Assembly: GCA_902802375.1 (NCBI GenBank)
Contig: CADCLS010000001.1
Span: 124,001 to 188,000, forward strand
DNA: 64,000 nt
Direction of reading: 5' to 3'
From: Oscillospiraceae bacterium
Lineage (GTDB): Bacteria; Bacillota; Clostridia; Oscillospirales; Acutalibacteraceae
The notes beneath the pieces were generated by a model, which was not told the DNA's origin, searched no databases, and saw only the letters and a list, made by a program, of their open reading frames with translations. The translations under genes and the position numbers were made by a program. Positions 1 through 9,091 of this stretch are shown here, piece after piece (within the stretch, counting starts at the first letter, position 1; every line of letters begins with the position of its first letter).

Positions 1-1
1 T

Positions 2-994
2 ATCGGAAACAGAAATCCTCAGGCTATTATAAATGCAATAAGCAATTACAACAAGAGAGTATTTGAAGTAATACCGCACAAAAACGGCGACGTGTATTCA
101 AGTCTGAATATCACCGGCTTTTCTGAGCGCACCCGTGCATTTATGAAAATTGAAGATGGATGCAACCGATATTGCTCTTATTGTATAATCCCTAAAGCGC
201 GTGGTTTTGTCCGTTCAAGAGCTATTGACGATATAAAAGCCGAGGCAAAAGCGCTCTCAAGTAACGGTTATGTTGAAATTGTATTAGTAGGAATAAATCT
301 ATCAGCCTATGGTCTTGGCACTGAGAACAATATTTGCGATGCTGTTGAGGCAGTTTGCAGTGTCGAAGACATTAAAAGAGTTCGCCTTGGCTCTTTGGAA
401 CCTGACCATATTACTGATGAAATGCTTATCCGGTTATCAAAACAAGAAAAATTCTGTCCTCAGTTTCATTTGTCATTACAGTCAGGTTGCGATGAAACAC
501 TCAAACGAATGAACCGCCACTACACCTCTGAGTTTTACTATGATTTAGTTTGCAGAATACGAAGGGTTTTCAAAAATGCATCAATTACTACTGACATTAT
601 GGTAGGTTTTGCGGGTGAAACGGAAGATGAATTTCAAAAGAGTGTTGACTTTGCCAAAAAGGTAGGTTTCGCCCGTGCTCATATTTTTGTTTATTCACGC
701 AGAGCCGGGACTTCGGCGGACCTTATGCCTAATCAGATTTCTAAAGCTGACCAAAGCGAACGAGCAAAGAGAATGTCGGCAGTTACTAAAGCAAGTGAAA
801 AAGAGTTTTTGCTAAGTCAAGTTGGCGGAGTATTCCCCGTTCTGTTTGAAGCCGCAAAAAACGGTATAAGCGAAGGTTATACGCCAAATTACACAAAAGT
901 TTATGTAAATACTGATAATGACCTTAAAGGGCAAATAGTTAATGTCAAAATTACTAAGGCTAATGACGAAAGTGTTATCGGCGAAATTATTTGA
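2..994 (+). CDS. mtaB: tRNA (t6A37-C2)-methylthiotransferase MtaB, 5' end outside window
   Basis: Radical SAM enzyme that adds a methylthio group to t6A37 of tRNAs decoding ANN codons, giving ms2t6A. The frame is open from base 2; a GTG at 92 is only an internal codon. The SAM cluster motif CxxxCxxC is visible in DGCNRYCSYCIIP, preceded by the ERTRAFMKIEDGC context that is typical of MtaB rather than MiaB. The missing N-terminus would hold the rest of the UPF0004 domain with the second FeS cluster cysteines; the C-terminal part looks like a TRAM-like region. The pyridoxamine kinase gene follows at once. The substrate base modification is made by the Tsa proteins, two of which are encoded at 29.8-31 kb. 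The call is firm; only the start is missing. Confidence 0.9.
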   Translation: MGNRNPQAIINAISNYNKRVFEVIPHKNGDVYSSLNITGFSERTRAFMKIEDGCNRYCSYCIIPKARGFVRSRAIDDIKAEAKALSSNGYVEIVLVGINLSAYGLGTENNICDAVEAVCSVEDIKRVRLGSLEPDHITDEMLIRLSKQEKFCPQFHLSLQSGCDETLKRMNRHYTSEFYYDLVCRIRRVFKNASITTDIMVGFAGETEDEFQKSVDFAKKVGFARAHIFVYSRRAGTSADLMPNQISKADQSERAKRMSAVTKASEKEFLLSQVGGVFPVLFEAAKNGISEGYTPNYTKVYVNTDNDLKGQIVNVKITKANDESVIGEII

Positions 995-1009
995 TTGGAG
1001 AAATACAAT

Positions 1010-1840
1010 ATGGAATATAAAAGAATTCTGACTGTGCAGGATATTTCTTGCTTTGGCCAATGCTCGCTTACCGTTGCGTTACCAATACTTTCTGCGGCAG
1101 GTCACGAAACTGTTATTCTTCCTTCTGCATTACTATCAACGCATACCGGTGGTTTCAAGAATTTCACTTTTTGCGACCTGACCGGAGAAATACCGAAAAT
1201 TACAAATCACTGGCAAGAGCAAAACATTAAATTTGATGCTATATATACCGGATATCTCGGCAGTGCACAACAAATAGAATATGTGAAAGAAATGTTCAAA
1301 AATCTCGGAAAAGATAATCTTGTCACAATCGTTGACCCTGCTATGGCAGATGCAGGAAAATTATACACCGGATTTAACAATGATTTTGTCGAAGAAATGA
1401 AAAAGCTTGTATTTGCCGCCGATATCATTTTGCCGAACATAACCGAAGCGTGCTTATTAACTGATACGGTTTACCGAGAAAATTATGACGAAGATTATAT
1501 CAACAATATAATTAAAAAGTTGTCAGATTCAGGGGCAAAAACCATTATCCTTACCGGCGTTAGCTTTAATAATAAAACCACCGGTGTTATGGTTTTTGAA
1601 AACGGCAAAAGCAGGTATTATGAGCATAAGAGGATTTCTAAAAACAGTCACGGAACCGGAGATGTTTATGCATCAGCATTCACCGGGGCATTTATGAAAG
1701 GAAAATCCGCATATGATGCCGCCACTATTGCCGCTGACTATACATTAAAATGTATAGAAAACACCGTAGGTGACGAAGGTCACTGCTACGGTGTAAAGTT
1801 TGAACCGGTACTTCCCTATTTAATTGACAGACTGCTCTAA
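1010..1840 (+). CDS. Pyridoxamine/pyridoxal kinase (PdxY/PdxK-like)
   Basis: ATP-dependent kinase of the ribokinase fold that phosphorylates pyridoxamine or pyridoxal in B6 salvage. 276 residues from the ATG at 1010, which has GGAG at 997-1000 nine bases upstream; a longer frame from TTG at 995 starts inside that ribosome site and is less likely. The N-terminus reads DISCFGQCSLTVALPILSA, the clostridial pyridoxamine kinase signature, followed by LSTHTGGF. The C-terminal HGTGDVYASA motif carries the catalytic Asp. It follows mtaB by 15 bases, so the two are probably co-transcribed, and it ends at a strong bidirectional hairpin. A hydroxymethylpyrimidine kinase (ThiD) is the main alternative, but the N-terminal signature argues against it. 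Confidence 0.85.
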   Translation: MEYKRILTVQDISCFGQCSLTVALPILSAAGHETVILPSALLSTHTGGFKNFTFCDLTGEIPKITNHWQEQNIKFDAIYTGYLGSAQQIEYVKEMFKNLGKDNLVTIVDPAMADAGKLYTGFNNDFVEEMKKLVFAADIILPNITEACLLTDTVYRENYDEDYINNIIKKLSDSGAKTIILTGVSFNNKTTGVMVFENGKSRYYEHKRISKNSHGTGDVYASAFTGAFMKGKSAYDAATIAADYTLKCIENTVGDEGHCYGVKFEPVLPYLIDRLL

Positions 1841-1850
1841 ACTATAAAGC

Positions 1851-1872
1851 AAGCGCCGCAAACGCGGCGCTT
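1851..1872. terminator. Bidirectional intrinsic terminator
   Basis: Perfect 9-bp stem AAGCGCCGC / GCGGCGCTT with a 4-base loop, lying between the convergent pyridoxamine kinase and sugar dehydratase genes. The 3' flank TTAAATTTTA on the plus strand is only moderately T-rich. Confidence 0.8.
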
Positions 1873-1877
1873 AAATT

Positions 1878-3863
1878 TTAGATATTCGCAGGATGATATG
1901 TAGGCACTATATTCATAACAAAATCCCTAATGTTTTCATCCTCGTTATAACAGTCATCCATAAGTTCAGAAACCGATTTAATTAAGGCTTTCGGGTCAAA
2001 ATCTACAGGCTTACAAATGTGAATAAGCTTATTTTTGGTTTTTTCAAGGCCTTCGGCATCCATTAGCTTTTCTTCATATAGCTTTTCGCCCGGGCGAAGT
2101 CCGGAGTATTCAATTTTAATGTCCACATCCGGAACATATCCTGACAATCTGATAAGATTTTTAGCAAGGTCAACTATTTTAACGGGGTCGCCCATATCAA
2201 GTACAAAAATTTCCCCACCCTTAGCATATGCACCTGCCTCCAAAACAAGGCTTACAGCCTCAGGTATAGTCATAAAATACCTGATAATATCAGGATGTGT
2301 AACCGTAACCGGACCGCCTGCGGCTATTTGTTTTTTGAACTTTGGAACAACCGAGCCGTTACTGCCAAGAACATTACCGAAACGAACCGCTACAAACTCC
2401 GTCTTAACAGGAGCTTTAAGTCCAACCTTATTTTCATCAAAGAATTCATCATAATGCTCATAAAGGGGGAAAATCTCTTCACTTCTGTTCTCGCTTAAAA
2501 GCTTTGAAAAGGATTGAACAACCATTTCGCAAAGCCGTTTGCTGGCGCCCATAATGTTTGTGGGATTTACTGCCTTATCAGTGCTGATAAGAATAAATCT
2601 GGAAGCGCCGTATTTAACCGCAGCATAAGCAGTTTTATAGGTACCGATAACATTATTCTTAATTGATTCACAGGGGCTATCCTCCATAAGCGGCACATGT
2701 TTATGAGCTGCCGCATGATAGACGATATTCGGATGATATTGTGAAAAAATATTATCAAGACGCCTGCTATCTCGCACAGAACCGATAAGTACAATGAGGT
2801 CAAGCTCAGGGAAATTACGAATCAACTCTTGTTGTATTTCATAAGCGTTGTTTTCATATATATCGAAAATAATCAGTCTTTTCGGATTATGAGACGCAAT
2901 TTGGCGACAAAGCTCACTTCCTATTGAACCACCGCCGCCGGTAACAAGAATAGTAGAATTTTTAATATATCCAAATGTGTCTTCATTTTGAATATTTATT
3001 GGATCTCTCCCGAGAAGGTCTTCAATGGTAACATCTTTAAGACTGCTTGATGATACCTCACCGCTTATTAACTGGAAAATACCCGGAAGGCTTTTAATTT
3101 CACAGCCGGTCTCATTACAAATGTTCAGGATATCGCGCTTGTCCGCAGAGGAAGCACTCGGTATTGAAATATAAATTTTATCAATATCATATTTTTTTAC
3201 ATTATAGAAAATAGATTCCCTACCGCCTACAATCGGTGTGCCGTCAATGTATCTACCCCATTTATTAGAGTTATCATCAACAATGCAAACAACACTGTCA
3301 CCATTATGATTATCAGCACTGTTAATATCGCGCAAAATCATAGTTCCGGCAACGCCGGCACCTATTACCATAACGCGCTTTTTAACCTCGGATACGGGAG
3401 TTCTCGAATCACGCAGCAGTAAAACAAGTTTGTAAGAAAAGCGGATGCCGAGCACGGCTACAAACTGAAAAAACGCACCAAACACATAATAAGATATTGG
3501 CATACGACCACATAGAACAGTTATAAATACTGTGTGAAATACCGAGGTAATTATACTCAAAAAAAACACCTTCAGCAACTCTCGATAGCTTGCAAAACGC
3601 CAAATGCTTCGATAAAGGCGTACCATGAAAAATACTGCAATACAAAAGACGGTATATAATGGAGAAAATCGTAAAAAAGAAGCAAAAAACCGTTCATCTA
3701 TAATGCTAATTCTGCAATCAAATCTCAACCAAAGGGCAAGAAAATAGCTGAAATTAACAACAATAATATCATAAATAATCAAAAAAGCGGTTACTATATG
3801 CCAGTGTTTTATCTTAAAGAAAGCAAGCATTTTTTGCGCTTTATTAAATAATGCATTGAACAT
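1878..3863 (-). CDS. Membrane nucleotide-sugar 4,6-dehydratase (CapD/FlaA1/PglF family)
   Basis: Polysaccharide biosynthesis enzyme, probably a UDP-N-acetylglucosamine 4,6-dehydratase acting at the membrane. About four N-terminal membrane segments (first ~140 residues) are followed by a CoA-binding-like Rossmann domain and then the NAD-dependent short-chain dehydratase domain with GGGGSIGSELCRQ. The STDKAVNPTNIMGASKR stretch carries the T-D-K catalytic triad of the long PglF-type family. I chose the ATG at 3863 (661 residues) because GGGGGG sits six to seven bases upstream; the longer frame begins with a TTG at 3926 without a good site. It is the last gene of a run der-plsY-gpsA-this and could serve capsule, teichoic or protein glycosylation. 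Exact sugar product cannot be told. Confidence 0.88.
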   Translation of the reverse strand: MFNALFNKAQKMLAFFKIKHWHIVTAFLIIYDIIVVNFSYFLALWLRFDCRISIIDERFFASFLRFSPLYTVFCIAVFFMVRLYRSIWRFASYRELLKVFFLSIITSVFHTVFITVLCGRMPISYYVFGAFFQFVAVLGIRFSYKLVLLLRDSRTPVSEVKKRVMVIGAGVAGTMILRDINSADNHNGDSVVCIVDDNSNKWGRYIDGTPIVGGRESIFYNVKKYDIDKIYISIPSASSADKRDILNICNETGCEIKSLPGIFQLISGEVSSSSLKDVTIEDLLGRDPINIQNEDTFGYIKNSTILVTGGGGSIGSELCRQIASHNPKRLIIFDIYENNAYEIQQELIRNFPELDLIVLIGSVRDSRRLDNIFSQYHPNIVYHAAAHKHVPLMEDSPCESIKNNVIGTYKTAYAAVKYGASRFILISTDKAVNPTNIMGASKRLCEMVVQSFSKLLSENRSEEIFPLYEHYDEFFDENKVGLKAPVKTEFVAVRFGNVLGSNGSVVPKFKKQIAAGGPVTVTHPDIIRYFMTIPEAVSLVLEAGAYAKGGEIFVLDMGDPVKIVDLAKNLIRLSGYVPDVDIKIEYSGLRPGEKLYEEKLMDAEGLEKTKNKLIHICKPVDFDPKALIKSVSELMDDCYNEDENIRDFVMNIVPTYHPANI

Positions 3864-3929
3864 ATTGAACCCCCCAATAAGATAATTATAAAACAAATAA
3901 TAGATAATTGCAATAATTTTATGCAATAC

Positions 3930-4910
3930 CTATTCCATTCGCATAGGTCTGAGCATCAGGCTTTTTACAACAGATGATACATCACGATTATTATAGAGTA
4001 TATGATAACATTCCTCCATAAGCGGTAAATTTACTTTATATTTTTCAGAAAGCTTGTGAACAATTGCCGCGGCAAAATATCCCTCAACCGTGCCAACTAT
4101 ATTGAGTGCCTCTTTAATATCGGTACCAGAGCCCACAAGGTTGCCAAACCTATTATTGCGACTATGCTTTGAAGTGCATGTAACTACCAGGTCGCCGATA
4201 CCCGTAAGACCTGAAAAAGTGCGCTCGTTAGCGCCCATACAGACGCCAAGCCTCGTCATCTCAGCAAGACCTCTTGTTATCAATGCGGCTTTTGTATTAT
4301 CACCAAGCTTTAATCCGTCGCAAATACCTGCGCAAACGGCAATTACATTTTTAAGTGCTCCTCCGAGTTCCACGCCCACAATATCGTCGCAAGTATAAAC
4401 CCGTAAAAACTCAGTCGAAAGCATGCTTTGAACAATTTGAGCACCTACAAGACTTCTTGAAGCCGCCACAAGTGCCGTTGGTATCTTTCGTGCTACTTCT
4501 TCGGCATGAGACGGACCTGACAATATAACAACAATGTCATTAGGTAAATTTGCAGAAATAACTTCCGATAACCGACAGTTAGTTTCCGGCTCAAAACCTT
4601 TTGCAACATTAACTACTATTCCGCGATTTTTAACGCTTTTAAGTAATGAAACAACATTTTTAACCGCAACCGAGGGAACGGCAATTATTGTAATATCAGA
4701 ATTTTCAGCAACCGAAATATTATCACTTATAGTAATTTCCGGTGGGATAATAACACCGGTTAATAGTTTTTCGTTTTGCCTTGTTTGATTGAGGTGCTTT
4801 ACTTCGTCTTCAAAAGCCGACCACATATATACACTGTGACCCGCATCAAAAGCCGAGATTGCTAACGCAATTCCCCAACCTCCGGTACCTAAAACAGTAA
4901 CTTTTGCCAT
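3930..4910 (-). CDS. gpsA: Glycerol-3-phosphate dehydrogenase [NAD(P)+]
   Basis: Reduces dihydroxyacetone phosphate to sn-glycerol 3-phosphate, the backbone for phospholipids. 326 residues, usual family length. The N-terminal Rossmann motif is VLGTGGWGIALA; LSGPSHAEEV and the catalytic lysine region ELGGALKNVIAV are both present, as is the TRGLAEM segment. Start ATG at 4910 has AAGGTG ten bases upstream, and the gene lies 3 bases after plsY. The pairing with plsY joins synthesis of glycerol 3-phosphate to its first acylation, as in many Firmicutes. Confidence 0.96.
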   Translation of the reverse strand: MAKVTVLGTGGWGIALAISAFDAGHSVYMWSAFEDEVKHLNQTRQNEKLLTGVIIPPEITISDNISVAENSDITIIAVPSVAVKNVVSLLKSVKNRGIVVNVAKGFEPETNCRLSEVISANLPNDIVVILSGPSHAEEVARKIPTALVAASRSLVGAQIVQSMLSTEFLRVYTCDDIVGVELGGALKNVIAVCAGICDGLKLGDNTKAALITRGLAEMTRLGVCMGANERTFSGLTGIGDLVVTCTSKHSRNNRFGNLVGSGTDIKEALNIVGTVEGYFAAAIVHKLSEKYKVNLPLMEECYHILYNNRDVSSVVKSLMLRPMRME

Positions 4911-4913
4911 ATG

Positions 4914-5558
4914 CTACACCTTTTCGCCAATTTTTCTTTCTGTTCCCGAAAGTAGTCGCTTAATATTTCCTCCATGCTTGCAAAAAATCAAAGTTGCCAT
5001 TATAAAACAGCATACAATTTGAACTAAAGCCGATGTATCATCGGTTCTGAATACCGTTGCAGCAACTACAACGACCACAGTTGCAATAAGAGAACCTAAT
5101 GAAACATATCTGCTTATAAGCGTAACAACGGCAAATACCGAAAGACCTATAACTATAGCAATCGGGCAACAAATTGCAAAAATGCCCACACAAGTTGCTA
5201 CGCCCTTGCCGCCCTTAAAGTTAAAAAATATCGGGAATATATGACCTAATATGCAGGCAACAGCACAAATATATGCACCCGAAAGCGGCAATAATATTTC
5301 TACAGAAAAACTATCATTCACACAAGAAAAAACAGTTTTACCTATAAAGCAGGCAACAAAGCCTTTAAGAGCATCAAACAAAAAAGTAAGAGTCCCTGGC
5401 ACAATACCGCCAACACGCATAACATTTGTTGTGCCGGCATTACCGCTTCCGTAATTGCGAATGTCATCGTGATTAAACAGCTTTGTAAAAATCACAGCAA
5501 AATTTATACTTCCAATAAGATACGAGACAACAACTGCCACTATAGCGTATATAGTCAA
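4914..5558 (-). CDS. plsY: Glycerol-3-phosphate acyltransferase PlsY
   Basis: Membrane enzyme that transfers an acyl group from acyl-phosphate to glycerol 3-phosphate, the first step of phosphatidic acid synthesis. 214 residues with about five hydrophobic membrane segments. Signature loops are visible: [12 protein letters not shown], the [15 protein letters not shown] segment and the FKGGKGVAT motif. The start is a TTG that overlaps the TGA of der (TTGA), so translation is probably coupled. Neighbours der upstream and gpsA downstream are a common Firmicutes arrangement. Confidence 0.95.
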   Translation of the reverse strand: MTIYAIVAVVVSYLIGSINFAVIFTKLFNHDDIRNYGSGNAGTTNVMRVGGIVPGTLTFLFDALKGFVACFIGKTVFSCVNDSFSVEILLPLSGAYICAVACILGHIFPIFFNFKGGKGVATCVGIFAICCPIAIVIGLSVFAVVTLISRYVSLGSLIATVVVVVAATVFRTDDTSALVQIVCCFIMATLIFCKHGGNIKRLLSGTERKIGEKV

Positions 5559-6880
5559 TTCTTATCGCCCCTTTCGCGAATAATAAACCTTACCGGGGTA
5601 CCTTCAAGACCGAAAACTGAACGAATTTGATTTTCAAGATAACGCTGATAGGAAAAATGAAAAAGCTCCGCGTTGTTGCAAAAGCAAACGAAAGTCGGCG
5701 GACAGGTAGAAGCCTGTGTTATATAATATATTTTAAGTCTCTTCCCCTTATCACTCGGCGGTTGAACTCGCGCAGTAGCGTCCGCCAAAATATCATTAAG
5801 CTTACCGGTTGAAATACGCATAGTATTCTGATTTCTTACATAGTTGATAAGTTCAAAAAGCTTATCAACCCTTTGCCCCGTTTTTGCAGATATAAAGATT
5901 ATCGGCGCATAAGACATAAACGAAAAATCATTCATTAGCCTTTTACGGTATGTGTCCATTGTTTGACCGTCTTTTTCAACAATATCCCATTTGTTTACGG
6001 CTATAATGCAGGCCTTTCCCTGCTCAAGTGCAAGACCGGCAACCTTTGAATCTTGTTCTGTGAAACCGTCTGTACCGTCTATCATTATAACACAAACATC
6101 GGCGCGTTCAATAGCCATTTTCGCGCGAAGCACACTGTATTTTTCAATTTTGTCGTCAATACGGCTTTGACGGCGAAGACCTGCCGTATCAATCATATTA
6201 TACTTGCCGAATTTATTTTCAACAAAAGTATCTATAGCATCACGCGTTGTACCGGCAATATCGGAAACTATCGAACGCTCCTCACCACAGATTTTATTAA
6301 CGAGCGATGATTTTCCGGCGTTCGGTTTGCCTATTACTGCAACATTGATAACATCTTCATCATCGGCGTCAAAAGAACTTTCAGGTATATTTTCAAAAAC
6401 CGCGTCAAGCAAATCGCCTGTGCCGTGACCGTGTACAGATGATACTGCTATCGGGTCGCCAAGGCCCAAGTTATAAAACTCATAAAACTCAGGCGGTGTA
6501 TCACCGAGCCCGTCACATTTATTAACACAAACCACCACAGGTTTGCCACTTTTTTGCAGCATAGCGGCAATTTCACTATCAGTCGCAGTAATGCCGGATT
6601 TCAAATCAACTACCATAACTATTACTGCAGCGGTGTCAATAGCAAGCTGAGCTTGCGCACGCATACCGGACAGTATAATATCATCAGTCTTAGGCTCAAT
6701 ACCACCCGTATCAACAAGCATAAGCTTCCTGCCACGCCACTCGGCATCGCCGTAAATTCTGTCACGCGTGACACCGGGGGTGTCGTCAACAATAGAAATT
6801 CTTTTTCCTATTAACTTATTAAATAAAGTAGATTTGCCGACATTCGGTCTGCCGACAATAGCAACAACCGGCTTAGCCAA
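5555..6880 (-). CDS. der: Ribosome biogenesis GTPase Der (EngA)
   Basis: Double-GTPase that matures the 50S ribosomal subunit. Two consecutive G domains are clear: [12 protein letters not shown] near the N-terminus and [12 protein letters not shown] near residue 185, each followed by DTPG/DTAG and NKCD/NKWD motifs; a KH-like domain ends the protein. I prefer the TTG at 6880 (441 residues, reading [17 protein letters not shown]) because GGGG lies 9 bases upstream and family members begin at this point; the frame can be extended to a GTG at 6889. It overlaps the end of the DUF512 gene by 8 bases. Confidence 0.96.
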   Translation of the reverse strand: MAKPVVAIVGRPNVGKSTLFNKLIGKRISIVDDTPGVTRDRIYGDAEWRGRKLMLVDTGGIEPKTDDIILSGMRAQAQLAIDTAAVIVMVVDLKSGITATDSEIAAMLQKSGKPVVVCVNKCDGLGDTPPEFYEFYNLGLGDPIAVSSVHGHGTGDLLDAVFENIPESSFDADDEDVINVAVIGKPNAGKSSLVNKICGEERSIVSDIAGTTRDAIDTFVENKFGKYNMIDTAGLRRQSRIDDKIEKYSVLRAKMAIERADVCVIMIDGTDGFTEQDSKVAGLALEQGKACIIAVNKWDIVEKDGQTMDTYRKRLMNDFSFMSYAPIIFISAKTGQRVDKLFELINYVRNQNTMRISTGKLNDILADATARVQPPSDKGKRLKIYYITQASTCPPTFVCFCNNAELFHFSYQRYLENQIRSVFGLEGTPVRFIIRERGDKN

Positions 6881-8192
6881 TGCTCTCACCCCTGTTTAGT
6901 ATTGTATCAACCAGCTCATAGCCGTCATTTTCAGTATATTTTACAGGCACACTGAGTGAAGAAGATAACTCATCTACCGTAATGCTGTCAAGAAACATAT
7001 CTCGCTGCTTTCTTAGCATTGAAGCCGGAATTAAAAGCAGTTCACCCAATTCTTTATTCTTTAGCTGCTTGATTATATCAGTGGCGGTTATAAGACCGCT
7101 TACTGTTATTTTTTCACCGAAAAACTCATTTTTAATCGCATAAACATTACATTTGAGACCTTGATATTTTTCTTGGCACTTATCGCATATATATCTTAAC
7201 AGTTTATATGCGGCAACACCGGTGACAAGGCTGATAGTCCTTTTCGGACCTGTAATTATATCAATGTCAGATAACGCTGACAAAGCCTCGGATTTCAATA
7301 GTGCCCAAAGCCCCACGCCGTTTTCAAGCTGTAAAAAATCACCGTAATACTCTGCCTCGGGAATTTTTCTGTTTGCAAGCAAATAGAACTCATCCGACGC
7401 ATAAATACGGCGCTCACCGTAATTCAAAAGACATTTGTCACCGTATTTATCAATTATATCAAGCACATTTGAAGCGGTTTGCGTATTAAACGGCTCAAGC
7501 TCACAAAGACCATCACGGTACTTAGTAAGCCCCACAGGTACAGCAGCAATGCATTTCATATTCTCAAGCGCTACAAGGTCACCGAGGGTTTTTTCAAGCT
7601 CTTTGCCGTCATTATATCCGGGACAAAGCACTAACTGACTATTCATAGCAATACCGGCGTCATTAAATCTTTTAATGATTTCCAATACCTTTCCGGCATT
7701 TTTATTTTTCATCATTTTAACACGAAGCTCAGGGTTTGTAGTATGAACAGATATATTTATCGGACTTATATGCATTTTAATTATGCGTTCTATTTCGTGT
7801 TCGGTTATGTTAGTAAGCGTTATGTAATTACCAAACAAAAAAGATAATCTTGAATCGTCGTCCTTAAAATACAAACTCGGCCTGAGCCCTTTAGGTAGCT
7901 GGTCAATAAAACAAAATATACATTTATTTTTGCATGAGTGCTGCTCATCCATTAGGTAGGTATCAAATAGCAGACCGAGCTCCTCGTACTCATCTTTTTT
8001 GAAGCGGTACTTATGTGCGTTGCCGTTTTTATCCTCTACAAGAGCTATAACATTTTCATTATTCTGATAGAAGCGGTAATCAAGTACATCAATAATTTCG
8101 TTTCCGTTAAGTGAAAGGAGTTTATCGCCCGCTTTAATTTTACCGTTATCGGCAACGCTTCCTTTATCAATACCTTTTATTGTTACTGACAT
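6873..8192 (-). CDS. PDZ-radical SAM-DUF512 protein
   Basis: Putative radical SAM enzyme of unknown substrate, widespread in Firmicutes just upstream of der. 439 residues: a short PDZ-like N-terminal domain ([24 protein letters not shown]), a radical SAM core with CKNKCIFC (CxxxCxxC) followed by [19 protein letters not shown], and the C-terminal DUF512 domain. Start ATG at 8192 has GGGAGGTG seven bases upstream. The conserved linkage to Der suggests a role near ribosome biogenesis or translation, but that is inference. The gene lies after the rpmF terminator; no separate promoter was found in the 20-base gap. Confidence 0.88.
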   Translation of the reverse strand: MSVTIKGIDKGSVADNGKIKAGDKLLSLNGNEIIDVLDYRFYQNNENVIALVEDKNGNAHKYRFKKDEYEELGLLFDTYLMDEQHSCKNKCIFCFIDQLPKGLRPSLYFKDDDSRLSFLFGNYITLTNITEHEIERIIKMHISPINISVHTTNPELRVKMMKNKNAGKVLEIIKRFNDAGIAMNSQLVLCPGYNDGKELEKTLGDLVALENMKCIAAVPVGLTKYRDGLCELEPFNTQTASNVLDIIDKYGDKCLLNYGERRIYASDEFYLLANRKIPEAEYYGDFLQLENGVGLWALLKSEALSALSDIDIITGPKRTISLVTGVAAYKLLRYICDKCQEKYQGLKCNVYAIKNEFFGEKITVSGLITATDIIKQLKNKELGELLLIPASMLRKQRDMFLDSITVDELSSSLSVPVKYTENDGYELVDTILNRGESIG

Positions 8193-8213
8193 AAGTACAC
8201 CTCCCCCCCGGGT

Positions 8214-8242
8214 TAAAAAAAGAGGAGGATTTTCTCCTCCTC
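8214..8242 (-). terminator. Intrinsic terminator of yceD-rpmF
   Basis: Perfect 8-bp stem GAGGAGGA / TCCTCCTC (8222-8242) with a GAAAA loop on the minus strand, followed by seven T residues. It starts 8 bases past the rpmF stop. The arm carries an SD-like sequence. Confidence 0.9.
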
Positions 8243-8249
8243 AGCTTAA

Positions 8250-8432
8250 TTACTCTGCTGTCTTAATGACCTCACGGTTATTGTACTTACCGCAGGCAGG
8301 GCAAATTCTATGCGGGCGCTTATACTCACCGCAACTACTGCAACGCACAAGTGTAGGAGCTGTAAGCTTCCAAACATTGCTTCTTCTCTTATCTCTTCTT
8401 GCTTTAGAAGTTTTTCTCTTAGGTACTGCCAT
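8250..8432 (-). CDS. rpmF: 50S ribosomal protein L32
   Basis: Small zinc-ribbon protein of the large subunit, 60 residues, full family length. It begins MAVPKRKTSKARRDKRRS and has the Cys4 set CSSC and CPAC of the zinc-binding (C+) form. It follows yceD by 24 bases with a GGAGG site, the standard yceD-rpmF order, and ends at a strong terminator. Confidence 0.98.
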   Translation of the reverse strand: MAVPKRKTSKARRDKRRSNVWKLTAPTLVRCSSCGEYKRPHRICPACGKYNNREVIKTAE

Positions 8433-8456
8433 TTTTAGAGCCTCCTTAAATACTAT

Positions 8457-8954
8457 CTAATCTTTTAATAAATCTCTTAATTTTTCTAAACGCGGGTCCG
8501 GCTCAGATAAATCGCAACCGCATTCACCCTCGTTAAGATTTTTTCCGCATTTGATGCACAGACCTTTACAGTCTTCTCGGCATAAATGCTTACTCGGCAA
8601 ATTTAGTATCACTTCTGAATATACCAACTCGTCCACTTCAAGTTGCATATCCGGTACAACGATTATCGTGTCACTCTCCTGTCTCTCTAAAGAAGTGGCA
8701 AGCGATTTATCAATCGTAACGCTGTGACATTCAGAAGCCAAAACGCCGCAACGGTCACAGGGAGCTGTAAATTCAAAATCTATTTTCAGATTAAGAGTTA
8801 CTACACTCGACTCGTTTACAACAGCGCCATAATAACGAACCGGTTTTTTGAGTGGGAAACCGGCATAGATATCAACATCGCTCATATCAAGTGAACCTTC
8901 TATGCTGAGCTTTGAATTATCAGTTGCAAATATACGCCTTAAATCAAGTGTCAT
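8457..8954 (-). CDS. yceD: YceD/DUF177 family protein, 23S rRNA accumulation
   Basis: DUF177 protein, linked to 23S rRNA accumulation or large-subunit assembly in other bacteria and plastids. 165 residues from the second ATG (8954), which has GGGAG six bases upstream; the ATG at 8960 touches that site. The middle contains CDRCG; the C-terminal half has the family motif CREDCKGLCIKCG followed by NLNEGECGC, likely metal binding. It is the first gene of a two-gene operon with rpmF, driven by a consensus promoter 34-62 bases upstream. Confidence 0.92.
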   Translation of the reverse strand: MTLDLRRIFATDNSKLSIEGSLDMSDVDIYAGFPLKKPVRYYGAVVNESSVVTLNLKIDFEFTAPCDRCGVLASECHSVTIDKSLATSLERQESDTIIVVPDMQLEVDELVYSEVILNLPSKHLCREDCKGLCIKCGKNLNEGECGCDLSEPDPRLEKLRDLLKD

Positions 8955-8987
8955 AAACATCTCCCGCGACCCATAGTCACAAAAGAT

Positions 8988-9016
8988 ATTATATAATTGT
9001 GTGCACTTTTTGTCAA
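8988..9016 (-). promoter_or_regulatory. Sigma-A promoter of yceD-rpmF
   Basis: Exact consensus on the minus strand: TTGACA (9016-9011), 17-base spacer, TATAAT (8993-8988). It points at yceD and is back to back with the guaB promoter. Confidence 0.9.
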
Positions 9017-9035
9017 GGATTATTTAACAAAATAT

Positions 9036-9064
9036 TTGACTTAAAGACCTTTAAGTTATATAAT
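9036..9064 (+). promoter_or_regulatory. Sigma-A promoter of guaB
   Basis: TTGACT (9036-9041), 17-base spacer, TATAAT (9059-9064). The GGAGG site at 9080-9084 and ATG at 9092 follow, so the leader is short and has no room for a purine riboswitch. Confidence 0.9.
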
Positions 9065-9091
9065 AATCAAAATTGAAACGGAGGCGATAGT

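Noticed and set aside
8961..9091. Possible purine riboswitch before guaB
   Set aside because: The promoter leaves a leader of about 20 bases, too short for an aptamer.
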